Origin: JAAXQD01 sp963790095
GTDB lineage: Bacteria; Desulfobacterota; Desulfobacteria; Desulfobacterales; UBA11574
Assembly: GCA_963790095.1 (NCBI GenBank)
Contig: CAWBNO010000034.1
Coordinates: forward strand, 124,001-188,000
DNA: 64,000 nt
Direction of reading: 5' to 3'
Every line of letters starts with the position of its first letter. Position 1 is the first letter of the stretch. The position numbers and the translations under genes are program-made. Under the pieces are notes generated by a model, which worked only from the letters and a program-made list of their open reading frames with translations, ran no database searches and was not told the origin of the DNA. Of the stretch, positions 52,650-61,360 are shown piece after piece.

Positions 52650-53573
52650 TTAGAGCCTCAGACGTGCGCTGTAAGGCTCGCCGAAAAAACCGTGGGGTCT
52701 AAATGTCAGAATAAGTAGAATGATCGAGTAGGCAATGAGATCCCGCAATGTCGAAGGAAAGATCATCGCCACGAAAATTTCGATGAACCCCAACAAAAAC
52801 CCTGCAAGGGTGGCACCCAGAATGGATCCCCGTCCTCCCAAGATTGCCGCCACAAACGCCTTCCATCCGAATACGATCCCCATGTAAGGATCCAGAACCG
52901 GATACGCGATACCAAAGAGAATCCCTGCCGCAGCTGCCAGGGCCGAGCCGATGGCGAAGGTCATGGCGGCGATGGTGTTAATGGGTACGCCCATGAGCGG
53001 CACCACCACATAATCAAAAGCCATGGCCCGCATGGCCATCCCATACTTGGTCCGCTGCACAAACTGGTGAAGGGCGAGCATGAGCATCAGGGAGACCACG
53101 ACGATCATGATCTTCTTGTTGGTGACAAAAACGCCGCCGATATTATAGGTCGAAGATTTGATCAAAGACGGAAAACTGACCCGTTTAGCACCCAACAATG
53201 CCAAATTGCCGGTTTCGAGGATGATACCGATCATCAAACCGGTGATGGCCGCTGAAGCCCGGGGTGCTTCACGCAAAGGCCGATACCCCAGCCGTTCCAC
53301 CAGAATGCCCACAAATGAGGTCAGAAACATGGAGATGATGATGGTCAGCACCAGAATCAACCAGTTGGGCAGGGCAATGGCACCGAAGGACGCCAATGCC
53401 GTTATTCCGGTGGCCACACCAAAACCGATGTATGCTCCCACCATGAAAATATCACCGTGGGCAAAGTTGAACAGCATCAAGATGCCGTATACCATGGAAT
53501 ATCCCAGGGCAATCAATGCGTAAAAACTGCCCCATTGTAACGCGTTAACCAGGTTTTGGAAGAAAAATACCAT
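52650..53573 (-). CDS. livH: Branched-chain amino-acid ABC transporter permease
   Basis: A 307-residue membrane protein with about eight helices. LINALQWGSFYALIALGYSMVYGI type opening is seen as NALQWGSFYALIALGYSMVY, followed by NFAHGDIFMVGAYIG, GYRPLREAPRASAAITGLM and AAILGGRGSILGATLAGFLLG, all typical of LivH. It pairs with LivM. Operon order is livK, terminator, livH, repeat array, livM, livG, livF. Confidence 0.96.
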   Translation of the reverse strand: MVFFFQNLVNALQWGSFYALIALGYSMVYGILMLFNFAHGDIFMVGAYIGFGVATGITALASFGAIALPNWLILVLTIIISMFLTSFVGILVERLGYRPLREAPRASAAITGLMIGIILETGNLALLGAKRVSFPSLIKSSTYNIGGVFVTNKKIMIVVVSLMLMLALHQFVQRTKYGMAMRAMAFDYVVVPLMGVPINTIAAMTFAIGSALAAAAGILFGIAYPVLDPYMGIVFGWKAFVAAILGGRGSILGATLAGFLLGFIEIFVAMIFPSTLRDLIAYSIILLILTFRPHGFFGEPYSARLRL

Positions 53574-53594
53574 TGGGTTTAATCCTGTTCTTTC

Positions 53595-53640
53595 AAAAAA
53601 AGGCGGGCCCAGAGCTCACCACCCTGACCCGCCCTTTTTA
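53595..53640 (-). terminator. Terminator between livK and livH
   Basis: On the transcribed strand AAAAAGGGCGGG pairs with CCCGCCTTTTT (one bulge), followed by T. Like the one after dctP, it allows more binding protein than permease to be made. Confidence 0.8.
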
Positions 53641-53714
53641 TAAGAAATCTCCGATAGCTCCTTTTGGGATAACACCTATCCCATATAACAATATTTGTAC
53701 TACCCGGGTTGAGC

Positions 53715-53766
53715 GGTTCAGGGTTCAACGTTTTGGTTTTAACCCTTGAACTTTGAACCCTGAACC
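53715..53766. repeat. Perfect 14-base inverted repeat downstream of livK
   Basis: GGTTCAGGGTTCAA (53715-53728) and TTGAACCCTGAACC (53753-53766), 24-base spacer. A word-type palindrome with no U-tract. Confidence 0.8.
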
Positions 53767-53789
53767 TAAAACCGATCAGTAATCTATGT

Positions 53790-54962
53790 TTATGGACAAA
53801 CAGACTTGTAAAACTCGTATTCGCCTTTGTCGCTAATCTTGACTATAACGGCACACTTGATGGGATCTCCATCCTCGGTAAAGGTCATTTTCCCTGTGAT
53901 ACCGTTGTATTCTTTGATTTTGGCCATTGCATCACGGACACATTGGCGATCTTTCTCGATCTTTCCGGTAAGCTTGCCGCAAGATTGGATGGCCATTTGC
54001 ACGAGGCCCAAGGCATCCCAGGTCAGGGCCGCCACATCGTCGGGCACATACCCGTGCGCTTTATTGTAGCGATCGATAAACGCTTTTGTCGCCCCCTTGG
54101 CTCCGGCGGCGGCATAGTGCGTGCTGAAGAAAAGGCCGTAGCAGTCTTTTCCGCAAAGTTCTACGGTTTCGGCCGAGCCCCAACTGTCGCTGCCCACAAT
54201 CGGTTTATTCCAACCCAGCTCATGGGCTTGCTGAACGATCAGAGCCACCTCGTTGTAGTACTGGGGCGTAAACAGTACTTCGGCGCCTGATTTTATGATC
54301 TTGGTCAACTGGGAGCTGAAATCGGCATCCTTGGTGGTGAAACTTTCAAACGCCACGACGGAACCGGGACCGTTGTTCTTTTCCCAGGCTTCTTTAAAGA
54401 ACTCTGCAAGCCCTTTGGGATAGTCGCTGGCCACGTCGTAAAGCACCGCAGCTTTGGTGAACCCGAATTCTTCCTTGATGAAATTGGCCAGCACGGGCCC
54501 CTGGAACGGATCCAGAAAGCAGCCGCGAAAGACAAACGGACGGTCTTTGGTGGTGTCGGGGTTGGTCGACCAAGGGCTGATCATGGGGGTTTTGTAATTG
54601 TTGGCCACCTCTCCCGCGGGTATCGCCTGCTTGGAAGACTGAGGTCCGACAATGAAAAGAACTTCGTCCTCTGTGATCATCTTTGTGTTCACTTTGACGG
54701 CCGATTCCGCTTTGGACTCGTTGTCTTCGATGACCAGTTCGACCGGATATTTCTTTCCGCCGACCTCAAGGCCGCCGGCTGCCTTGATATCCTCGAGCCA
54801 CATCTCGGCGGCGAACTTCGATCCCTCGCCGACCTTGGGGATGTCTCCGGTCATTGGAGCGTTGATGCCGATCTTGATGGTCTTGGCCTTACTCCAGGCA
54901 CAGGGGGTAAAAATGAGACCGATCACCAGACATGAAACAATAAAAAACAAACCTTTTCGCAT
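53790..54962 (-). CDS. livK: Branched-chain amino-acid ABC transporter binding protein
   Basis: Periplasmic receptor, 390 residues. The signal peptide GLFFIVSCLVIGLIFTPCAW is followed by KTIKIGINAPMTGDIPKVGEG, typical of type I periplasmic binding proteins, then FIVGPQSSKQAIPAGEVANN and AALTWDALGLVQMAI. Its start is preceded by a GGAGG site. In the family the ligand can be Leu/Ile/Val but also aromatic or amide compounds, so substrate identity is open. Confidence 0.95.
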   Translation of the reverse strand: MRKGLFFIVSCLVIGLIFTPCAWSKAKTIKIGINAPMTGDIPKVGEGSKFAAEMWLEDIKAAGGLEVGGKKYPVELVIEDNESKAESAVKVNTKMITEDEVLFIVGPQSSKQAIPAGEVANNYKTPMISPWSTNPDTTKDRPFVFRGCFLDPFQGPVLANFIKEEFGFTKAAVLYDVASDYPKGLAEFFKEAWEKNNGPGSVVAFESFTTKDADFSSQLTKIIKSGAEVLFTPQYYNEVALIVQQAHELGWNKPIVGSDSWGSAETVELCGKDCYGLFFSTHYAAAGAKGATKAFIDRYNKAHGYVPDDVAALTWDALGLVQMAIQSCGKLTGKIEKDRQCVRDAMAKIKEYNGITGKMTFTEDGDPIKCAVIVKISDKGEYEFYKSVCP

Positions 54963-55140
54963 ACGACCTCCTTTCTTTAGACTAATTAACGTGTTGTTTT
55001 AATTGCAATAACAAGAGCAATCTTTTTGTCGACTCAATTGATCTGGCTCAATAACACACTGGGAATTCTTTTTCAACAAAATAATATTCAGCCGGTACAA
55101 TGGATTCCGGGTTCTATCCGAACGTGTTGTCCAATTCATC

Positions 55141-55353
55141 TCATTCCTGTTTTCTGATATCAGCGATCAACTCCTTGAGGATGCCGACAACATTGCGTCC
55201 CCTTTCCCGTGCAATTTTATGGGCATCCTCTACAAGCCTGGCGGCATGACGCTCCAATTCTGCCATTGCTGGAATCGGTATGTTCATCCGCTGGTATTGC
55301 CAGGTCAATAAACGGATCGCCAAACGTTCTTCCTGTCGTCTGATAAAGCCCAT
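55141..55353 (-). CDS. Small hypothetical protein
   Basis: A 70-residue helical, basic protein: IRRQEERLAIRLLTWQYQR then MAELERHAARLVEDAHKIA and a final helix. GAAAGGAAAAAATTT precedes the ATG. It looks like a short conserved regulator-sized protein, but I do not recognise a family. It lies 98 bases before holA in transcription order reversed, that is, just downstream of holA on the same strand, and may be part of that transcript. Confidence 0.65.
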   Translation of the reverse strand: MGFIRRQEERLAIRLLTWQYQRMNIPIPAMAELERHAARLVEDAHKIARERGRNVVGILKELIADIRKQE

Positions 55354-55450
55354 AAATTTTTTCCTTTCAGACGGGCCACTCCGTTTCCCACGGTACGTCC
55401 TTTAGCTGCATAAATAACCTGCCAAAAGGAGTTTATGACTTCAGGGTACA

Positions 55451-56926
55451 CTATCGGCATATACTTAGAATAGCCTGTTCCAATACAAGTTTTTGGTTCT
55501 GCCTCGTGGTTTTCAGCCGGAGATCCGCCTCGCTCAGTTTCTCAAAAGCAGCCATCAGTTCATGGGTGGTAAATTTTTCAGATTTTAAGAGCATCTGGTA
55601 AACAGGATATGGGCTCTGTGAATTTTTGGCAATCACAAGGTCGGTGGGCGTTGGTTTTTTTTTCTTTTTTCTCACCTTTCCCGATCCTGATGGTTTCATC
55701 CCCCCATTTTTTGAAAGCAGTTCATCCCATTCTTGGAGCTGATTTAAAATGTCTCGGTCATATTCTTGTACTGCCGGCATGATACTGTTTTTAAATTGCC
55801 CGTATTGAATTCCAGAATGCCAGGGCTTGCCATGGGGGCTTTCGATAAAACCTCTGACGATCAAAAGCTTTCTAATCTGATTGGTGATGGCAGCCAGAAT
55901 CTGAAGCGGGTGAAGATTGTCGGACAGAAGAGAATCGAGAAAAAAGAGCGATTTTTCAACATTCCGATCGGATACGGCATTGGTGAATTCATATATGGGA
56001 TCTTTTTTCGATCGCTTAAGAACATTCTTAACATCGTCTTGGGTAATCTTTTTTCGATCGCCCACATAAGAGATCAGTATGTTGAGATTCTCGGAAAAAA
56101 TTCGAAGATCGAATCCGGTCAATTCATACATGGCCTGAAATGTTCGCCGATCCATGGTTTTCCCGGATCCATGGAGGAGGGTCTCCATCTGTTCGACGAG
56201 AACGGCTTCCTGGGCCTGCTGATCTGCCCTTCGGGCGCCTTTTGGGACGGAGCAGTCAATAATCACCCCTTTTTTCAGTATGATTTTATAAAGCTTCCGG
56301 CGTTTATCGACCATGTCGGTGGTAATGATCAGATGGTTCCCTTTTGGGAATCCGTGCTCAACGGCCTTCTGGAGAAGGGCGGCATTGTCTCCATCGGACG
56401 GTATGGGAAACTTTTCATCCAAGCAATACCCGAGGATTTTATCGAACCATTCGGCATCTTTGTACTTTTCCGGATCAAGCTTCAATGTTTTGCGTCTATT
56501 CTCTGGGCTGACATCCTCAAAGGTCAGGTTCAAAATTCCCAGAAGACTTAAAAGGTATTTGGCCGCTGTTTTCATGTTTTCCGCGTCGAATGCCGCCTTT
56601 GCCTTATCCAGAAGACTGCTTTCATCCTGCTTGGAATAGAATATCTTGGAATCGATAATGGCAACGACCTTTGTTCCGGCCAAAAGTGAATAGGTGTTGA
56701 TCCCCTCGATGGCCAATTTGATATTTTCGTGGGTGCCGTCGATGGGGTCATAGTTGAGGCGCCTGTCTTTTCCGGGAATCAGTATATCCAAAAGGGATTC
56801 GAGAGCGTTGTTCCACAGCAGTTCTTCTCCGTAGATCAGATACACCGGTGCAGCAGCTTCGGTTTTTCGATTTTCTTCCAATCCTGTCAAATAATTTTTG
56901 AATTCTTTATAATGGATTTCAGGCAT
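55451..56926 (-). CDS. holA: DNA polymerase III delta subunit, enlarged
   Basis: Clamp-loader subunit of the replicase. The start (PVYLIYGEELLWNNALESLLD) and the DKRRKLYKIILKKG and DLRIFSENLNILISYVGDRK segments identify HolA. At 491 residues it is about 150 longer than the common 330-345. The excess lies mainly at about 95-185 (between the Walker-like strand and the DKRRKLYK segment) and in a Lys-rich stretch near 410-425 (VRKKKKKPTP). It is probably a lineage-specific form. It is followed on the same strand by a small gene. Confidence 0.88.
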   Translation of the reverse strand: MPEIHYKEFKNYLTGLEENRKTEAAAPVYLIYGEELLWNNALESLLDILIPGKDRRLNYDPIDGTHENIKLAIEGINTYSLLAGTKVVAIIDSKIFYSKQDESSLLDKAKAAFDAENMKTAAKYLLSLLGILNLTFEDVSPENRRKTLKLDPEKYKDAEWFDKILGYCLDEKFPIPSDGDNAALLQKAVEHGFPKGNHLIITTDMVDKRRKLYKIILKKGVIIDCSVPKGARRADQQAQEAVLVEQMETLLHGSGKTMDRRTFQAMYELTGFDLRIFSENLNILISYVGDRKKITQDDVKNVLKRSKKDPIYEFTNAVSDRNVEKSLFFLDSLLSDNLHPLQILAAITNQIRKLLIVRGFIESPHGKPWHSGIQYGQFKNSIMPAVQEYDRDILNQLQEWDELLSKNGGMKPSGSGKVRKKKKKPTPTDLVIAKNSQSPYPVYQMLLKSEKFTTHELMAAFEKLSEADLRLKTTRQNQKLVLEQAILSICR

Positions 56927-56961
56927 AATTTTTGTTTTTCTTCTATAATTTGCTTGGAGAA

Positions 56962-57060
56962 AAATTGAGCTAAAATTTCTAAAAGTGAGTAGAATGCCTA
57001 AAATGAGCTAAAATGCCTAAATTGCCTAAAATTGGCAGATAAACTCCGCCGCCGCCCCAC
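56962..57060. repeat. Word array between holA and lspA
   Basis: Repeated GAGCTAAAA, TGCCTAAAA and related words, including the 25-base sequence shared with 48330-48354. It is inside the ileS-lspA-holA strand run. Confidence 0.75.
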
Positions 57061-57124
57061 TCAAATGGGGTCAGCGTTCACTCGAACCCCCGAACCCTTG
57101 ACCCATCGAATCCTTTATTCTTTG

Positions 57125-57640
57125 TTATTCCGGCATTTTTCTGAAAAGAAGATGAAACAAAAAAATAGTAACGCCAATGGATATGGCGCTGTCGGCGATA
57201 TTAAACGCAGGCCAGTGGTAGCTTCCCATGTAAACATCTAAAAAATCGACAACACTTCCGAAGCGAAATCGATCAATGAGATTGCCGATGGCACCTCCGA
57301 ACACCAAGGCAAACCCTGAAGCAAGCCAAGGGTGTGTCTTTGGGGTGTTTTTATAAAAATAAAAAATCAGGCAGACGGCCAAAGATGAAATCACGATAAA
57401 AAGTACATTGCGCAAACTCGAGCTTTGATGGGCCATAAATCCAAAGGCGCCGCCGGGGTTAAGAATATGGGTGATATCGAAAAACCCGGGAATCACCGTA
57501 ATAGAATGGTGAAGTGGAAGTTTGCTTGTTATTAATAGTTTGGTGATCTGGTCAAAAACCACCACCAAACCGGAAATAACAGCAAGTTTCATATATTTGC
57601 CGAATCTGAAACTCGATTCGCCTGAAAAAATAGAAAACAC
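57125..57640 (-). CDS. lspA: Lipoprotein signal peptidase (signal peptidase II)
   Basis: Cleaves prolipoproteins after lipidation in the inner membrane. The 171 residues have four hydrophobic segments and both catalytic Asp motifs: GGAIGNLIDRFRFGSVVDFLDV (first Asp) and WPAFNIADSAISIGV (second Asp). The likely start is GTG 57640 after GGGAG; an ATG 16 codons later has no ribosome site. As in many bacteria it follows ileS on the same strand, here separated by a palindromic element. Confidence 0.95.
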   Translation of the reverse strand: MFSIFSGESSFRFGKYMKLAVISGLVVVFDQITKLLITSKLPLHHSITVIPGFFDITHILNPGGAFGFMAHQSSSLRNVLFIVISSLAVCLIFYFYKNTPKTHPWLASGFALVFGGAIGNLIDRFRFGSVVDFLDVYMGSYHWPAFNIADSAISIGVTIFLFHLLFRKMPE

Positions 57641-57822
57641 GTTTATTTTACTCCCGAAATTGACGCGTTATGGAATCGTAAAAACAATATTTTCTCGCAA
57701 AGTCGCCAAGAACACCAAGAAAAATTCATTTAAGATTAATCCGTTAACTTTGCGGCTTGGCGTAAGATTTTGACTCTTTATAAGTGTGTCAAATTTGACA
57801 AACTCGTAAAAAATCCGACTTA

Positions 57823-57947
57823 GACGGTTTCGTAAAAAGGTCAAATTCAAGGCGTGCAAATTTTGCAATCATGAGGCATACTTATCGTACGTTGAATGAT
57901 TGCGAAATGCAGCGCAACGCAGAAGTTGGACTTTTTACGAAACCGTC
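57823..57947. repeat. Long palindromic element between lspA and ileS
   Basis: The 125-base element begins GACGGTTTCGTAAAAAG and ends CTTTTTACGAAACCGTC, a perfect inverted pair of 17 bases. Pairing continues inward with interruptions (TTGCAATCAT / ATGATTGCGAA). The ileS stop is at its edge. It shares GTAAAAAG/CTTTTTAC ends with the element at 60942-61115. Confidence 0.88.
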
Positions 57948-57951
57948 AAGT

Positions 57952-60756
57952 TTAATCAGGAGAAATTCGGGACAGGGCATCCTGACACCGGCTGCAGATT
58001 GTCGGCCGTTCTAAATCTGACCCCACGGAAATATCATGTACCCAGCAGCGTTCACATTTATCGCCTTCGGCGGAATCGACCCGAATGGCCAAACCCTTGA
58101 CATCCTGGCATTCAAAGGCCCCGTCAGGTTTTTCCCCTTTGATCAGTTGGGTTTTTGAAACAATAAAAATGCTTCTTAGGTCATCTTTATAGGGGTAAAG
58201 TCTTTCATAAAGGTCATCATTTGCATAGAGGGTCACCACGGCATCGAGGGAATGTCCGACAATCTTTTTAACCCTTGCGTCCTCGATGGATTTTGTCACC
58301 TCTCCACGAATTTCAAGCAGTTGTTTCCAATTTTCTGCCAGTCTTTCATCTTTCCATGCTTTATTGACCATTGGAAGAGAACTCAGGTGAACGCTGTCGG
58401 CATTTTCTTCACGACCCGGCATGTGATTCCAGATCTCTTCTGCTGTAAAAGCAAGGATCGGTGCCATTATCCTCGACAGGAAATCCAGAAGAATATAAAT
58501 GACGGTTTGCGCGCTTTTTCTTTCCGATGATTCCGGCGGCGCGGTGTATAACCTGTCTTTGAGAATGTCCAGGTAAAACGCAGAAAGATCGACGATGCAG
58601 TAATTGTACAGGGTATGATAAATAATATGAAATTCGTAAGTTTTGTAAGCCTTTAGTGCTCGCTCGATCAACTCCTGAAGCCTGTGCAGTGCAAACCGGT
58701 CGATTTCCGGCATGGCTTCATAGGGAACCCGGTCCTTTGAAGGATCGAAATCAAATAGATTGCCGAGCATAAATCTGCTGGTATTTCTTATTCTCCGATA
58801 TGCATCGCTCAACTGTTTCAGAATATTTTCAGAAATGCGGACATCGTCCCTGTAATCGGATGCAGACACCCACAGACGGAGAATCTCGGCACCATGTTTT
58901 TTAATAACTTCTTCCGGAGCCACAACGTTTCCAAGGGACTTTGACATTTTTTTGCCGTGTGCATCCACAACGAATCCGTGGGTCAGAACAGCTTCATAGG
59001 GCGCCCGTCCCCGAGTCCCAACCGCCGTGAGGAGGGAGCTGTGGAACCATCCCCGGTGCTGATCGCTTCCTTCAAGGTAAAGATCGGCGGGCCATTTCAA
59101 ATAGGAACGTTCTTCTAGGACCGCTGCATGGCTTACGCCGGAATCGAACCAAACATCCAGAATGTCGTCTTCTTTTACAAAGGTGTTGTTGCCGCAGGTA
59201 TCACATACAAGATCTTCGGGAAGTAATTCCTTTACATTCTTTTCAAACCATACGTCGGCACCATGTTCCTTGAAAAGTTTGTAGATGCGTTGGATGATCT
59301 CTTCGTTCAAATACAAAGATTCGCATTTCTCGCAATAAAATAACGCGATGGGAACCCCCCACGCCCGCTGCCTGGAAACGCACCAGTCCGGACGATTTTC
59401 GATCATGCCGTAAATTCTTTCTCTTCCCCAATGGGGAATCCAGTCCACCTTGTCGATGGCTTCAAGGGCATTCTTTCTCAATCCGGTCTTGTCCATGGAT
59501 ATGAACCACTGGGGCGTGGCCCGAAAAATTACCGGCTTTTTACAGCGCCAGCAATGGGGATAAGAATGTTTCATTTCCTCCCGGAGGACCAGGGCTCCGT
59601 TTTCCTGAAGCTTGGCAACGATATCCGAATTGGCTTCGAATACAAATCGGCCGCTGAAGGGGGCGGCTTCCTGGGTAAAACAGCCCGCATCGTCCACAGG
59701 GGAATACGCCTCCAGATCATAGAGAAGACCCACTTCATAGTCTTCACCCCCGTGGCCGGGAGCTGTATGAACACAACCGGTTCCGGCTTCCAGAGTTACA
59801 TGGGAGCCTAAAATTATCAATGATTCACGGTCGTATAGGGGATGTCGGCATTTCTTCCGTTCAAGACTGCCGGATCCCAGTTCAGCCAGTATGGAAAAAT
59901 CGGAAAATCCAAAGGATTTCATACACCCTTCAACCAGCTCCTTGGCCAGAATCAGCACGTCTCCATTTTTTGTATCCACAGCAGCATACGTAAAATCCGG
60001 GTGCAGCGCTATGGCGAGATTTGCCGGGATGGTCCAGGGCGTTGTTGTCCAAATCACCACGAACACGTTTTTTCCGGCCAGCCCGGGAATCTGGTCGCTC
60101 AAATCATCTTCCACCGGAAATTTAACAAAAATCGATGGTGACGACTCATCGTGATATTCAATCTCCGCTTCGGCAAGGGCCGTTTGACAGCTGCAACACC
60201 AGTATATGGGTTTTTTACTTCGAAAAAGACTGCCATCCATGGCAAATTTACTGCACTCATGGGCAATGGTGGCTTCATAGGCGAAGTTCATGGTCAAATA
60301 CGGATTTTCCCATTCCCCCATGACACCCAGTCGTTTGAATTCTTCCCGCTGTATATCGATAAATTTTTCAGCATATGCCCGACACGCCCTGCGAATTTCG
60401 GCCTGGGTCATTTTAAATTTCTTGGCCCCCAATTCTTTTTCAACATTGTGTTCGATGGGAAGCCCGTGGCAATCCCAGCCCGGAACATATACCGCGTCAA
60501 GTCCGGACATTTGCCGTGAGCGGACGATAATATCCTTCAGGATTTTGTTGAGTGCCGTACCGATATGAATATGCCCGTTGGCATAGGGCGGTCCATCGTG
60601 CAGAATGAATAGCTCACGGCCCGAGGAAGATTGTCGGATCTTTTCGTACAAACGGTTTTCTTCCCAGGATCTCAACTGTTCGGGCTCACGATTTGCCAGG
60701 CGGGCCTTCATGGGAAATTTTGTTTTTGGCAGGTTGAGCGTCTTCTTATAGTCCAT
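57952..60756 (-). CDS. ileS: Isoleucyl-tRNA synthetase
   Basis: Class I synthetase, 934 residues, charging tRNA-Ile and hydrolysing mischarged Val-tRNA in its editing domain. The HIGH motif is PYANGHIHIGTAL, the editing core has TTPWTIPANLAIALHPDF, and the KMSKS loop is GKKMSKSLGNV. The C-terminal zinc-binding Cys sites are CERCWVHD and ICSRCQDAL. The length and domain order match E. coli IleRS. It is followed by lspA and holA on the same strand. Confidence 0.98.
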   Translation of the reverse strand: MDYKKTLNLPKTKFPMKARLANREPEQLRSWEENRLYEKIRQSSSGRELFILHDGPPYANGHIHIGTALNKILKDIIVRSRQMSGLDAVYVPGWDCHGLPIEHNVEKELGAKKFKMTQAEIRRACRAYAEKFIDIQREEFKRLGVMGEWENPYLTMNFAYEATIAHECSKFAMDGSLFRSKKPIYWCCSCQTALAEAEIEYHDESSPSIFVKFPVEDDLSDQIPGLAGKNVFVVIWTTTPWTIPANLAIALHPDFTYAAVDTKNGDVLILAKELVEGCMKSFGFSDFSILAELGSGSLERKKCRHPLYDRESLIILGSHVTLEAGTGCVHTAPGHGGEDYEVGLLYDLEAYSPVDDAGCFTQEAAPFSGRFVFEANSDIVAKLQENGALVLREEMKHSYPHCWRCKKPVIFRATPQWFISMDKTGLRKNALEAIDKVDWIPHWGRERIYGMIENRPDWCVSRQRAWGVPIALFYCEKCESLYLNEEIIQRIYKLFKEHGADVWFEKNVKELLPEDLVCDTCGNNTFVKEDDILDVWFDSGVSHAAVLEERSYLKWPADLYLEGSDQHRGWFHSSLLTAVGTRGRAPYEAVLTHGFVVDAHGKKMSKSLGNVVAPEEVIKKHGAEILRLWVSASDYRDDVRISENILKQLSDAYRRIRNTSRFMLGNLFDFDPSKDRVPYEAMPEIDRFALHRLQELIERALKAYKTYEFHIIYHTLYNYCIVDLSAFYLDILKDRLYTAPPESSERKSAQTVIYILLDFLSRIMAPILAFTAEEIWNHMPGREENADSVHLSSLPMVNKAWKDERLAENWKQLLEIRGEVTKSIEDARVKKIVGHSLDAVVTLYANDDLYERLYPYKDDLRSIFIVSKTQLIKGEKPDGAFECQDVKGLAIRVDSAEGDKCERCWVHDISVGSDLERPTICSRCQDALSRISPD

Positions 60757-60816
60757 ATGTCCTCCAGAATCGGATTTTATTTCACCTTAAATCCGAACAA
60801 TAAGTTTGATAAATTT

Positions 60817-60926
60817 GTAAAAAGTGAAACGTGAAATGTAAAACGACACCATTTAGCACATTAAGGGGAAACATTACACAACATATAAATTTTTGACGTT
60901 TAACTTTTTACTTTTTAAGGAACTAT
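60817..60926. repeat. 110-bp dispersed palindromic element, copy B
   Basis: Starts GTAAAAAGTGAAACGTGAAA and ends CTTTTTAAGGAACTAT, with the same length as copy A at 17877 and the same word order in the centre. It lies directly upstream of ileS, so it may sit in its leader or promoter region. Confidence 0.85.
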
Positions 60927-60941
60927 CAAGTTTGACGAACT

Positions 60942-61115
60942 CGTAAAAAGTCTTTTGTAAGCGAAATCTGATCATTTGGGGATCCAGCGTTTCAAACGGT
61001 GATGCGTTAAAAATTTCAAGCTGTTTGAGGAGCTTGCGACGAGTTCTTGAAATTTAGCATCACTGCTTGAAACGCCCCCAAATGGTCACTGAGCGAGCAA
61101 AATGGACTTTTTACG
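60942..61115. repeat. Long palindromic element upstream of ileS
   Basis: A 174-base near-palindrome. Outer arms CGTAAAAAGTC and GACTTTTTACG pair perfectly; further in, CATTTGGGG pairs with CCCCAAATG, GCGTTTCAA with TTGAAACGC, and AAATTTCAAG with CTTGAAATTT. Three blocks of pairing are thus spaced through it. It shares its ends with the element at 57823. The gap 60757-61360 contains this, copy B of the 110-bp repeat and a terminator, but no gene. Confidence 0.88.
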
Positions 61116-61283
61116 AAACCATTAAGTTTAAAAATCGAAAATTACTTTTAAATCCATTTACTGTCAAGGAAATACCTGCAGCCGAGAGGGTTAACGTATT
61201 TGATTGCGGACCCGGGAAGCGACGGCGCATTTTTCTTGGAAACCGACGGGTTGTTTGAAAGGCTTTGGCACGCGTTGGTCAGC

Positions 61284-61315
61284 AAAAAACCCGAACATTT
61301 TTTTTGGTTCGGGTT
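61284..61315 (-). terminator. Terminator of the HNH gene
   Basis: AACCCGAAC and GTTCGGGTT form a nine-base stem; on the minus strand it is followed by TTTTTTG. It lies just beyond the HNH stop at 61361. Confidence 0.8.
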
Positions 61316-61360
61316 GGGCACTCCTAAATCTATAACCGGTTTGGACGTTTCTGTGAAAAG

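Noticed and set aside
60942..61115. Long palindrome as the end of an insertion sequence
   Set aside because: No transposase frame lies in or near it, and it is too short to encode one.
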